A stretch of 17,537 nucleotides of DNA from positions 1 to 17,537 of the forward strand of contig JALNYF010000045.1 of NCBI GenBank assembly GCA_023229985.1. The letters run 5' to 3'. The first letter of the stretch is position 1. Each line of letters opens with the position of its first letter. Of this stretch, positions 6,980-14,754 are shown one piece after another. The notes beneath the pieces were generated by a model. The model was not told the DNA's origin, searched no databases, and saw only the letters and a program-made list of their open reading frames with translations. The translations under genes and the position numbers were made by a program. The stretch is from Bacteroidales bacterium. GTDB lineage: Bacteria > Bacteroidota > Bacteroidia > Bacteroidales > WCHB1-69.

Positions 6980-8515
6980 TTAATATGGCATATCACTTTG
7001 TTCAGAATCAGTGTTAAATCCGGCTTCGAGAGTCACGTATTCTTCATTGGGGGCAAGTCCCTGATGAGTAAAATCGGACGCGAAATCGCTTTCGATGTCA
7101 TCAGTAAATTTGGTGTATTTGCTGATGAATCGAACCCGAACATCATCAATGGAGCCGTGGCGGTTTTTTTGAATCATAATATCGGCACGTCCTGCAGATG
7201 GACTTCCATCGCTAAAAGTCTCCAATTTATAATATTCGGGACGATAGATAAAGATTACTTGGTCGGCATCTTGTTCAATAGAGCCTGATTCACGCAAGTC
7301 TTGGAGCTGAGGGCGGTGGTCGCCACCGCGGGTTTCTACTTGACGTGACAACTGTGACAGTGCGATAACGGGTACATTCAAATCCTTGGCTAACGCTTTC
7401 AGTGAGCGGGATATTAAACTGATTTCTTGTTCGCGGTTTCCGATGCCTTTTCCTCTTGAATCTTTATCGCCACCGCCTTGCATTAATTGCAAGTAGTCAA
7501 CAATAATCAACTGAATATCATATTTATGTTTTAAACGGCGGCACTTAGCACGCAAGTCGAAGATGGACAAAGCGGGGGTGTCGTCAATGATCAGTTTATT
7601 GGTATTGAGCGTGGATATTTTGTCCATTAATTGTGCCCATTCCGCTTCGTCCAATTTACCTTTGGAAATTTTTTCGGCGTTGATACCCGATTCAATGGCA
7701 AAAAGACGATGAGCCAACTGTGATGCAGACATTTCGAGGGAAAACAGGGCTACACTTTTGTTAAAGTCAATGGCGGCATTTCGTGCAATTGAAAGCACAA
7801 AAGAGGTTTTTCCCATACCTGGACGCGCAGCAATGATGATTAAATCGGAATTTTGCCAGCCGCCAATCTTCTCGTCGATGGCACGAATACCCGTTGGAAC
7901 ACCATGAAACCCTTTTTCTGACTGCATCTTAATAATCTCATCCAACGACTTCTCTATCACTGTTTTCAATTCTAAACTATCCCGACTAAAATTTTTCTCA
8001 ACGACATTAAACAATTCTGTTTCAGCAGTATCCAATAAATCCAAAACATCTTTAGGATCATCGTAGGCTTTTTTCATGGATGAATTGCAAATGTTAATAA
8101 GCTCACGCAAAACAAATTTTTCCATCACGATGCGAGCGTGGTAAACGATATTGGCAGACGAAGCCACTTGAATGGTAAGTGAAGCAATATAAGAGGCACC
8201 CCCAACAAATTCCAACTTCTTTTCTGAACGCAAATAGTCGGTAACTGTAAGAATATCAATAGGTTTATTATCGCGAAACAAGGTATGAACAGCATCATAG
8301 ATATATTGATGTTGCTCTTGATAGAACATATTGGCACGCAAAAAATCTGCAATATCCATAATCGCATCTTTGTCAATCATCAACGCTCCCAATACTGCTT
8401 TTTCAAACGGAATTGCCTGCGGTATTAATTTTCCGGTAGTTCCCAACGCCGATTCGATGGTATTATAGGAGAATCTTTTCTCTGTTTTTTGCTCAGTAGT
8501 TTGCTCATTTGCCAT
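6980..8515 (-). CDS. dnaB: Replicative DNA helicase DnaB
   Basis: DnaB is the hexameric 5'-3' helicase of the replication fork. The 511-residue product has the N-terminal DnaB domain (about 33-135), a linker, and the RecA-like C-terminal domain with Walker A ARPGMGKTS at 230-238, Walker B LIIVDYLQLM at 336-345, SLEMSASQLAHR at 259-270, ALSQLSRQVE at 385-394, and DLRESGSIEQDAD at 406-418. No intein interrupts the usual sites. The acidic C-terminal tail (after about 470) is lineage-specific. It has its own -7 box 59-66 bases upstream and heads a unit with smpB. Confidence 0.97.
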   Translation of the reverse strand: MANEQTTEQKTEKRFSYNTIESALGTTGKLIPQAIPFEKAVLGALMIDKDAIMDIADFLRANMFYQEQHQYIYDAVHTLFRDNKPIDILTVTDYLRSEKKLEFVGGASYIASLTIQVASSANIVYHARIVMEKFVLRELINICNSSMKKAYDDPKDVLDLLDTAETELFNVVEKNFSRDSLELKTVIEKSLDEIIKMQSEKGFHGVPTGIRAIDEKIGGWQNSDLIIIAARPGMGKTSFVLSIARNAAIDFNKSVALFSLEMSASQLAHRLFAIESGINAEKISKGKLDEAEWAQLMDKISTLNTNKLIIDDTPALSIFDLRAKCRRLKHKYDIQLIIVDYLQLMQGGGDKDSRGKGIGNREQEISLISRSLKALAKDLNVPVIALSQLSRQVETRGGDHRPQLQDLRESGSIEQDADQVIFIYRPEYYKLETFSDGSPSAGRADIMIQKNRHGSIDDVRVRFISKYTKFTDDIESDFASDFTHQGLAPNEEYVTLEAGFNTDSEQSDMPY

Positions 8516-8573
8516 GTTAAATGTTCATTATTTGAATGTTATACATAAATAAAATTTCCGAAAACGATGGTTG

Positions 8574-8581
8574 CAAAGATA
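8574..8581 (-). promoter_or_regulatory. -7 element of dnaB-smpB promoter
   Basis: Minus-strand TATCTTTG followed by CAACC, predicting an RNA leader of about 50 bases before the dnaB ATG. Confidence 0.65.
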
Positions 8582-8710
8582 GCTATTTATATCTACTATC
8601 CTACCATTTTTTTTAAAAAAAGAACAATTATTTGTCATCTATTTGAGAATCAACCTGCAATTTTATCAACAGCTTATTTTGTCAATAAAGCATGTCTCAA
8701 AATAGCTGAC

Positions 8711-8747
8711 AAAAAAAAACTCCGATGCTTGAATCCATCGGAGTTTT
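8711..8747 (-). terminator. Rho-independent terminator of ahcY
   Basis: A perfect 12-bp stem (AAAACTCCGATG at 8716-8727 against CATCGGAGTTTT at 8736-8747) closes an 8-base loop. On the minus strand it is followed by a run of T (complement of A 8711-8719). It lies about 19 bases after the ahcY stop. Confidence 0.9.
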
Positions 8748-8765
8748 CAGTTTTCCTATTAATAA

Positions 8766-10175
8766 TTAGTAACGATAGTGGTCGGCTTTGAATGGTCCAT
8801 TTTGATTAACGCCGATATAATCGGCTTGTTTTGGGGTCAAATGGGTTAATTTTACGCCGATTTTGGCAAGGTGCAAACGAGCCACTTCTTCGTCCAAATG
8901 TTTGGGTAAACGATAAACGCCCACTTCGTAGTGGTTGGTCCAGAGTTCAATTTGAGCCAACGTTTGGTTGGTGAAAGAGTTGCTCATCACAAATGACGGG
9001 TGACCGGTAGCGCAGCCTAAGTTTACCAATCTGCCTTCTGCCAAGATGAAAATAGAGCGACCATCGGGGAAGATATATTCATCCACTTGCGGTTTGATAT
9101 TTCTTTTTTTAATATTCGGCATTTTTTCAAATTCGGTAACTTGAATTTCGTTATCAAAGTGACCGATATTGCAAACGATGGCTTGGTCAGCCATTTGAGC
9201 GAGATGGTCAGCGCGAATCACGTCACAATTTCCGGTAGTCGTTACATAGATATTCCCTTCGCCGAGTGTTTCTTCCACGGGTTTAACTTCAAATCCTTCC
9301 ATAGCGGCTTGCAAAGCACAAATGGGGTCAATTTCGGTAACGATAACGCGGGCACCGTAAGAGCGCATTGATTTAGCACATCCTTTACCCACATCGCCAT
9401 AACCACAAACAACCACCACTTTTCCGGCAATCATCACGTCGGTAGCGCGTTTAATACCATCGGCTAACGATTCGCGGCAGCCGTAAAGGTTATCGAATTT
9501 TGACTTGGTGACGGAATCATTAACATTAATGGCAGGCACTAACAATTCGCCTCTTTCCATCATTTGATATAAACGGTGAACGCCAGTAGTGGTTTCTTCG
9601 GAAACACCGCGCCAATCGGCAACGGTTTTGTGCCAACGTTGCGGGTCGATTGCCAAAATCCCTTTAAGGGTATTCAAGATGACACTTTCTTCGTGAGATT
9701 GTGCCGGTTTATCTAAAATAGAGGGGTCTTTTTCTGCTTGATAACCTTTGTGTATCAACAAAGTAGCGTCGCCGCCATCATCTACTATCAATTGAGGACC
9801 TTTGCCGCCGGGGAATGACAAGGCTTGGCTGGTACACCACCAATAATCTTCCAAAGACTCGCCCTTCCACGCAAAAACAGGAACACCTGAAGCAGCAATA
9901 GCTGCCGCCGCGTGGTCTTGAGTAGAGAAGATGTTGCAACTACACCATCTGACATCGGCACCCAATTTTACTAATGTTTCAATTAAAATGGCAGTTTGAA
10001 TGGTCATGTGCAATGAGCCCATAATCCGCACGCCTTTCAACGGCTTCATTTCGCCATATTTTTCTCTTAATGCCATCAAACCCGGCATCTCTTTTTCGGA
10101 CACTTCGATTTCTTTGCGTCCCCAATCAGCTAACTTGATGTCAGCAACTTTGTACTTTAATTCGCAATCAGTCAT
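8766..10175 (-). CDS. ahcY: S-adenosylhomocysteine hydrolase
   Basis: AhcY splits S-adenosylhomocysteine into adenosine and homocysteine, relieving product inhibition of SAM-dependent methyltransferases. With ATG 10175 the product has 469 residues. Seen are YKVADI near the start, HMTIQTA at 56-62, STQDHAAAAIA near 84, NVNDSVTKSKFDNLYGCR at 217-234 (substrate and NAD contacts), the NAD-binding loop GYGDVGKGCA at 258-267, GHFDNE, LAEGRLVNLGCATGHPSFVM, and the C-terminal KADHYRY that reaches into the neighbouring NAD site. The roughly 40-residue insertion of most bacterial AhcY is present. The frame is open to ATG 10196; 10175 fits the family N-terminus better but both lie below the promoter. 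It is a single-gene unit with its own promoter and terminator. Confidence 0.97.
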   Translation of the reverse strand: MTDCELKYKVADIKLADWGRKEIEVSEKEMPGLMALREKYGEMKPLKGVRIMGSLHMTIQTAILIETLVKLGADVRWCSCNIFSTQDHAAAAIAASGVPVFAWKGESLEDYWWCTSQALSFPGGKGPQLIVDDGGDATLLIHKGYQAEKDPSILDKPAQSHEESVILNTLKGILAIDPQRWHKTVADWRGVSEETTTGVHRLYQMMERGELLVPAINVNDSVTKSKFDNLYGCRESLADGIKRATDVMIAGKVVVVCGYGDVGKGCAKSMRSYGARVIVTEIDPICALQAAMEGFEVKPVEETLGEGNIYVTTTGNCDVIRADHLAQMADQAIVCNIGHFDNEIQVTEFEKMPNIKKRNIKPQVDEYIFPDGRSIFILAEGRLVNLGCATGHPSFVMSNSFTNQTLAQIELWTNHYEVGVYRLPKHLDEEVARLHLAKIGVKLTHLTPKQADYIGVNQNGPFKADHYRY

Positions 10176-10212
10176 AATTTTCTGTTTATAATTCATTAAA
10201 AATTTTAGCCGG

Positions 10213-10220
10213 CAAAATTA
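10213..10220 (-). promoter_or_regulatory. -7 element of ahcY promoter
   Basis: Minus-strand TAATTTTG followed by CCGGC, about 38 bases upstream of ATG 10175. The leader shows no SAH or SAM riboswitch fold that I can recognise. Confidence 0.65.
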
Positions 10221-10373
10221 GCATGATTTTTTGAATTACTTCATTTTCTGCACAATATTTTGCATAATTTATTGAACAAACCGGAAATGATGACAGCAAT
10301 ATCTAGGTGTGACCGTTTTTTAAAAATTGCGGTAAATCATTAAATAAAAGAAAGTTACAATACTTGAAATTGA

Positions 10374-11663
10374 TTATTTATCGAATTTCTCTTTATAATA
10401 GAGCTTAAACATGCTATAAAAATTACGTATATCAGACACTGACAATAGGCAGTCTCGCAAGTGTAAACCGCTGTGTTTCAGAAAAAACACGATTAAGAAA
10501 GCCGCATTGGCGATGTATGCGCAGCTGGTAGTAATGGCGGCACCGTAAATTTCGAATCTCGGGATGAGCGTAAAACCCAACGAAAAAGTAAAAAACAGTC
10601 CGCAAAGTGCAGAATAGGTATTCATTTGATATTTCCCAATTCCGGAATAGTAGTGCCCCATTATCATATAGACGCTGTACATGAGAGTTCCGGGAGCCAA
10701 AATTCGGATAAGGGGTGGAACGCCGCCAAACTCAGGACCAAACATCCAAATATAGAAAGAAGAGGGAAATAATGCCAAAACCAACATTCCGGCGGTAGAG
10801 AAAGCAATACAAATTTTAGTCAAATCGAGGGTAAGGCGTTGAGAATAGACAGGGTCGTCGGAATTGGCAATGCGCGCATATTGCACCAACGCAATGCTCC
10901 GGCTGATAATCCATATTGCCTCCGCCAATGAAACCGCGATTGAAAAAACCCCCGTTGTCCCGGGATCTATATAAGACGCTAACAAATAATAACTTAAACG
11001 CAAATTGAAAAATTGGACAAAATGCCCGGTCTGATTAAGAATCCCAAACTTAAACAAATCGCTAACGACGGGTTTATATTCCTTCCATGAATGAAGAATG
11101 ACCTTTCTAAAATCCTTTCGGAGCAAAAGCAATCCTCCTAACCAGCTTCCCCCGTATGCCACATATAGTGCTATAATATAAGCATTTACATTCTTCATGC
11201 CACATAAAAAGTAGCATATTGCCAAGGCGGACAAGATGGCGATGGGCTGAAAAAGATTCAAATAATTTGCCTCTTTCACACGCTCCTTCCCGATTAAAAT
11301 GGTAACATTTACCGCATTTAAAGAAGCAAAGATGGACAAAATTCCGATATTGATAGTAAAATCCAAGGATAAAGCGTGATAAAAAATCGGAACAATACAC
11401 GCTGAAATCAATCCTATCAATATCGACCAAATGTAAGTAGGCAGAATAAGTTTTGAAAAAGAGTGCTTGGGCGTTAAAAATACCAAGCTGCTACCGCTCA
11501 CAATATCGGAAAAAATAAGAATAAAAGTGATGGTGGTCAATAATAACGATTGTTCACCCTTTCCCACATCACCCACCGCTTGCGAAATAACAGCAGCGAT
11601 TGCAAAATTAAGCAATGCTCCCAAGAATTTCGTGCCAAACGTATTGATTATCTTCTTAAACAC
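10374..11663 (-). CDS. MOP-superfamily polysaccharide flippase, Wzx-like
   Basis: The 429-residue product is almost entirely hydrophobic, with roughly 12 predicted membrane segments. Its layout matches the polysaccharide/oligosaccharide flippase branch of the MOP superfamily: a basic N-terminus (MFKKIINTFGTKFLGALLNFAIA), a SQAVGDVGKGEQSLL segment after helix 1, and a late YSGIGKYQMNTYSAL segment. Such proteins move undecaprenyl-linked glycan units across the inner membrane. No glycosyltransferases lie next to it, so its glycan cannot be named. It starts with GTG 15 bases after tsaC and has no TAnnTTTG box of its own, so it probably shares the ffs-tsaC transcript. Confidence 0.85.
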   Translation of the reverse strand: MFKKIINTFGTKFLGALLNFAIAAVISQAVGDVGKGEQSLLLTTITFILIFSDIVSGSSLVFLTPKHSFSKLILPTYIWSILIGLISACIVPIFYHALSLDFTINIGILSIFASLNAVNVTILIGKERVKEANYLNLFQPIAILSALAICYFLCGMKNVNAYIIALYVAYGGSWLGGLLLLRKDFRKVILHSWKEYKPVVSDLFKFGILNQTGHFVQFFNLRLSYYLLASYIDPGTTGVFSIAVSLAEAIWIISRSIALVQYARIANSDDPVYSQRLTLDLTKICIAFSTAGMLVLALFPSSFYIWMFGPEFGGVPPLIRILAPGTLMYSVYMIMGHYYSGIGKYQMNTYSALCGLFFTFSLGFTLIPRFEIYGAAITTSCAYIANAAFLIVFFLKHSGLHLRDCLLSVSDIRNFYSMFKLYYKEKFDK

Positions 11664-11678
11664 TTTATATTCAATTAT

Positions 11679-12299
11679 TTAGTATAAATCATCTATATTT
11701 CCCTTACCTTCGCGCAATATCTCAATTTCACCGGAAGTACAATCTACCACTGTGGAGGGGATATTGTCGCCATAGCCGCCATCAATAACCATATCGACCA
11801 AGTTTTCGTATCTTTCGTAGATAAGTTCGGGGTCAGTGGTATATTCCACTACCTCATCATCATCTTTTACGGAAGAGGACAATATCGGATGTCCGAGTTC
11901 TTTAACAATTTCTCTGATAATAATATTGTCAGGAATTCTGATTCCGATGGTTTTTTTATTACTTTGAATAATTTTCGGGACGTTGTTATTGGCTTCCAGA
12001 ATGAACGTATAAGGACCCGGCAGCACTTTTTTCATTATCTTGAAGACATTATTGCTGATAGGTTTCGTAAAATCGGAAAGATGACTTAGGTCGGAGCAGA
12101 TAAACGAAAGAGCCGATTTTTTTTTGCGTTCTCCCAAGATGTCGGCAATGCGTTCAATGGCTTTTGTTTTAAAAATATCGCACCCGATTCCATAAATGGT
12201 GTCAGTCGGATAGATAATTATTCCCCCGTTTTGCAAACAATTCACTGCCTTTTGTATTTCGCGTGGGTTAGGATTTTCGGGGTATATTTTTAAAAACAT
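11679..12299 (-). CDS. tsaC: Threonylcarbamoyl-AMP synthase (YrdC/Sua5 family)
   Basis: This enzyme makes threonylcarbamoyl-AMP from threonine, bicarbonate and ATP, the first step of t6A37 formation in tRNAs reading ANN codons. The 206-residue product is a YrdC domain with YPTDTIYGIG at 30-39, RKKKSALSFICSDL at 58-71, LPGPYTFIL at 93-101, TIGIRIPD at 117-124, PILSSSVK at 138-145 and STVVDC near 182. The C-terminus is short, so the extra Sua5 domain is absent. Its ATG lies only 19 bases from the SRP RNA 3' end and no separate promoter is visible, so transcription probably comes through ffs. A run of nine A bases lies within codons 59-62. Confidence 0.94.
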   Translation of the reverse strand: MFLKIYPENPNPREIQKAVNCLQNGGIIIYPTDTIYGIGCDIFKTKAIERIADILGERKKKSALSFICSDLSHLSDFTKPISNNVFKIMKKVLPGPYTFILEANNNVPKIIQSNKKTIGIRIPDNIIIREIVKELGHPILSSSVKDDDEVVEYTTDPELIYERYENLVDMVIDGGYGDNIPSTVVDCTSGEIEILREGKGNIDDLY

Positions 12300-12318
12300 A
12301 ATTACTGTAAATAAAAGA

Positions 12319-12416
12319 GGGTAAGTTACTTATATCGCATCGCTACAACCAATGTACCCTTGCTGCATTCCTGCCCTGGGGGAGTTAAAAGGGAGCAGAT
12401 CGTACAAGACTTACCC
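12319..12416 (-). ncRNA. ffs: Small bacterial signal recognition particle RNA (4.5S)
   Basis: This is the RNA scaffold of the SRP, which with Ffh targets nascent membrane proteins. Read on the minus strand, the ends GGGTAAGT and ACTTACCC form a perfect 8-bp closing helix. The centre holds the diagnostic helix 8: CCCCCAGG, then GCA-GGAA-TGC (a GGAA tetraloop on a 3-bp stem), then AGCAAGGG, giving the asymmetric loop that binds the Ffh M domain. The length of about 98 bases is that of the small bacterial form without an Alu domain. The -7 box TACTTTTG lies 6 bases upstream of the first G, right where the start should be. A plus-strand ORF over this region is spurious. Confidence 0.95.
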
Positions 12417-12421
12417 GGCTG

Positions 12422-12429
12422 CAAAAGTA
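12422..12429 (-). promoter_or_regulatory. -7 element of ffs promoter
   Basis: Minus-strand TACTTTTG followed by CAGCC and then the first G of the SRP RNA, which fixes the expected start within a base or two. It probably also serves tsaC and the flippase gene. Confidence 0.8.
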
Positions 12430-12556
12430 CATTTTTTTTTCATTTCTCCATTATTTTTTATTAAAAATTTTTCAGCATCAGATGCGCGTCCGCCATTGCA
12501 GCTTATATTATTTATAAAATGTTACAAATCAATATTTTAGATAAATACTCAAATCA

Positions 12557-13276
12557 TTATTGCTGATTCGTTGCCAACTGATCGTCTGCGATTCGCTTTT
12601 TCAGCCAATGCACATACTCATTATTTGGATAGGCCTTTTGCAAAGAATTATAAATAAACTGCAAAAGTTCCGCATCTTCTTTTTCTGCAAAGAAATGTGC
12701 ATTATTGTATTTTTGATAAAAGGCAATTATCACTACCAACGACTGACTATTATTTTTGATAAAACTCCTTAAGAAATTAGTATGATGTATCTTTAACGAA
12801 TTGTAGCATCTTTCAATTTCGGCATGAATGGAATCATCGTCCGTGCTTTGATAAATGCTCAACAAATAATCGGTAGAATCAATAAACAGGCGGAGTTGGC
12901 GGTCTAAATCGCACATTTTGACGGCATCGTCGGCACCGGAAACGGAATAATGAGCAATCAGATCATCGGCATCCGCGCTAAAATGAATTTTTTCGCCACG
13001 CCGCGCCAATGTCATCAGCGCATTCTCATTACTCAAACCTATTTGATAAAATGCCGGTTCCGCATCCTTTGTGGGCAACGAAATAGAAAACATTCCATTT
13101 TTAATCTTAACAGAATCAAGTAAAACCAATTGTTCTTGGTCTAATTTAGAAAAATAAAGATACTTTCCGTCACCTCCACGAAGGTCACCTTCCAGAACGA
13201 TCACATCCTTTTTTTGGCAAGAAAACAATAAGAAAGCGCAAAAACAGAAATAAAAAACAGCCCTTTTTTTCATCAT
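12557..13276 (-). CDS. Lipoprotein with DUF4369-like domain
   Basis: With start ATG 13276 (or the adjacent 13273) the 239-residue product has a lipoprotein signal ending FLLFSC, lipidated Cys20, followed by QKK. Residues about 28-115 (VLEGDLRGGDGKYLYFSKL... LDSVKIKNGMFSISL... FYQIGL) look like the beta-rich DUF4369 domain. In Bacteroidota this usually precedes a thioredoxin domain in TlpA/ResA-like proteins. No CxxC thioredoxin motif is present here; the C-terminal half is helical and ends soon after, so this is a shortened form. The longer frame to 13303 begins with TTG inside the -7 box and is not real. Function unknown; it faces the periplasm or the surface. Domain assignment is moderately sure, lipoprotein status high. 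Confidence 0.75.
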   Translation of the reverse strand: MMKKRAVFYFCFCAFLLFSCQKKDVIVLEGDLRGGDGKYLYFSKLDQEQLVLLDSVKIKNGMFSISLPTKDAEPAFYQIGLSNENALMTLARRGEKIHFSADADDLIAHYSVSGADDAVKMCDLDRQLRLFIDSTDYLLSIYQSTDDDSIHAEIERCYNSLKIHHTNFLRSFIKNNSQSLVVIIAFYQKYNNAHFFAEKEDAELLQFIYNSLQKAYPNNEYVHWLKKRIADDQLATNQQ

Positions 13277-13300
13277 AAATAACGAATATAAAATAGGTTG

Positions 13301-13308
13301 CAAAATTA
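13301..13308 (-). promoter_or_regulatory. -7 element of lipoprotein gene promoter
   Basis: Minus-strand TAATTTTG followed by CAACC, about 25 bases upstream of ATG 13276. It overlaps the TTG that begins the longer frame and so rules that start out. Confidence 0.7.
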
Positions 13309-13352
13309 CAACAAATTCAATAAAAAGAATAGGTCGGTGTTAATAAAATATG

Positions 13353-13360
13353 TAATTTTG
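13353..13360 (+). promoter_or_regulatory. -7 element of nfu-ychF-rpoN-tcdA promoter
   Basis: TAATTTTG followed by CAGC, about 27 bases upstream of ATG 13388. It is back to back with the lipoprotein promoter, with 44 bases between the two boxes. Confidence 0.7.
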
Positions 13361-13387
13361 CAGCTTAATTCAAAAACATAAAAAACT

Positions 13388-13636
13388 ATGGAAAATCCAA
13401 CATTAGAACAAAAAGTGATCTCGATAATTTCGCAAGTTCGTCCTTATTTACAAGCAGATGGCGGAGATATTGAATTTGTGGAACTGACTGCCGACAACAT
13501 CGTAAAAGTGAAATTACAAGGTGCATGCGGCTCATGTCCTCACGCAAAAATAACCTTAAAACAAGGAGTTGAAGCCACTTTACAACAACATCTGCCGGAA
13601 ATAAAAGCTGTTGAAGACGTTAATTTAGGTTTTTAA
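13388..13636 (+). CDS. NifU C-terminal domain Fe-S scaffold (Nfu)
   Basis: The 82-residue protein is a stand-alone Nfu domain: VRPYLQADGGDIEFVEL at 17-33, then GACGSCPHA at 45-53 with Cys47 and Cys50, the CxxC pair that bridges a cluster between two subunits. Such proteins assemble or carry 4Fe-4S clusters to target enzymes. Length is normal for the single-domain type; the N-terminal A-type domain of NfuA is absent. It is the first gene of a tight plus-strand operon, 11 bases before ychF. A possible local client is TrhP, whose four cysteines suggest an Fe-S cluster, but that is inference. Confidence 0.93.
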   Translation: MENPTLEQKVISIISQVRPYLQADGGDIEFVELTADNIVKVKLQGACGSCPHAKITLKQGVEATLQQHLPEIKAVEDVNLGF

Positions 13637-13647
13637 TCAGTTTTATT

Positions 13648-14742
13648 ATGGGATTAAAATGTGGAATTATCGGTCTTACCAACTGCGGTAAGACGACAAT
13701 GTTCAATTGTATTTCGAACACGAAAGCAGCCATTACTGACTTTGCATATAGTACCAATAAATCCAATATTGGCGTTTGCTCTGTTCCGGATGAACGTTTG
13801 GCAAGTATCAATACCTTTATTCAAGCCGACAAATTGATTTATGCAACGGTTGATGTGGTGGATGTTCCGGGGTTGGCAAAAGGAGCAAGTCAGGGCGAGG
13901 GAATCGGGAACAGTTTTTTGGCAGATATACGCCAATGTGACGCGCTGATTCACGTACTTCGTTGCTTCGACAACCCTAACCTGCCCCACGTGGAAGGCTC
14001 CATAGACCCGGCAAGAGATATTGAAATTGTGGAATTTGAACTACAAGTGAAAGACTTGGAACAAATCGACCGGAAAATTCAAAAAGTAGAAAAAGCAGCC
14101 AAAGTCGGGGATAAAAATGCAAAAAAAGACTTGGAAGTACTCTTGAAATATAAAGCACATTTGGAGAATTTCCAAAATGTGAGAACTTTAGATGCCTCCG
14201 ACGATGAAAAAGCCGTCGTCGCCGATATGATGCTCCTGACCGACAAACCCGTGCTTTTTGTTTGTAATGTAAATGATGAAGACTTGAACGGAAACCAATA
14301 TGTGGAGCAAGTTCGAGAAACATTAAAAGGCCAAAACTGCGAAATCATCACCATCGCCGGTAAGTTAGAATCAGAAATTGCAGAATTGGAAGACGAAGAA
14401 GACAGAATGGCATTTTTAACCGATGTCGGCTTAACGGAACCCGGTGTCAACAAAGTGATTCGCGCTGCCTATCAATTGCTGAATCTTATCTCTTTCTTCA
14501 CCGTTGGCGGGAAAGAAAACCGCGCGTGGACGATTCACAAGGGAATGCTAGCCCCACAAGCCGCCGGTGTTATCCACAGCGACTTGGAACGTGGCTTTAT
14601 TCGCGCCGAAGTTATCAAATATGATGACTTAAAAAGACTTGGCTCCGAACTCAAATGCAAAGAAGCCGGAAAACTTTCCGTAGAAGGGAAAAACTACGAA
14701 GTTCAGGACGGCGACATCTTACATATTCGCTTCAACGTTTAG
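13648..14742 (+). CDS. ychF: Divergent YchF/OLA1-family P-loop ATPase
   Basis: The 364-residue protein has the full YchF layout: P-loop GLTNCGKTT at 9-17, Walker B DVPGLAKGASQGEGIGN at 72-88, a coiled-coil insert (about 130-175), the G4-equivalent NVND at 207-210, and a C-terminal TGS domain (about 280-364, with AWTIHKG and GFIRAEVIKYDDL). YchF proteins bind ribosomes and hydrolyse ATP, with links to translation accuracy and stress. This copy departs from the family: GLPNVGKST has become GLTNCGKTT, switch I FPFCTIEPN has become FAYSTNKSN (32-40), and NxxE has become NVND. E. coli YchF Ser16 and Cys35 line up with Thr16 and Ser35. It may be a paralogous clade and nucleotide preference may differ. 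Family sure. Confidence 0.92.
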   Translation: MGLKCGIIGLTNCGKTTMFNCISNTKAAITDFAYSTNKSNIGVCSVPDERLASINTFIQADKLIYATVDVVDVPGLAKGASQGEGIGNSFLADIRQCDALIHVLRCFDNPNLPHVEGSIDPARDIEIVEFELQVKDLEQIDRKIQKVEKAAKVGDKNAKKDLEVLLKYKAHLENFQNVRTLDASDDEKAVVADMMLLTDKPVLFVCNVNDEDLNGNQYVEQVRETLKGQNCEIITIAGKLESEIAELEDEEDRMAFLTDVGLTEPGVNKVIRAAYQLLNLISFFTVGGKENRAWTIHKGMLAPQAAGVIHSDLERGFIRAEVIKYDDLKRLGSELKCKEAGKLSVEGKNYEVQDGDILHIRFNV

Positions 14743-14754
14743 TATCAATGAATT

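Noticed and set aside
10197..10373. Terminator for the flippase gene in the 10310-10335 region
   Set aside because: Pairs between ACCG and CGGT with A/T inner pairs are possible but the stem is weak and lies where ahcY promoter DNA also begins; not convincing.
12475..12485. Near-palindrome GCATCAGATGC upstream of the ffs promoter
   Set aside because: Eleven bases can arise by chance and the position, about 50 bases above the -7 box, gives no clear role.
12352..12540. 62-codon plus-strand ORF
   Set aside because: It runs antisense across the SRP RNA gene and its promoter; the RNA evidence is much stronger.
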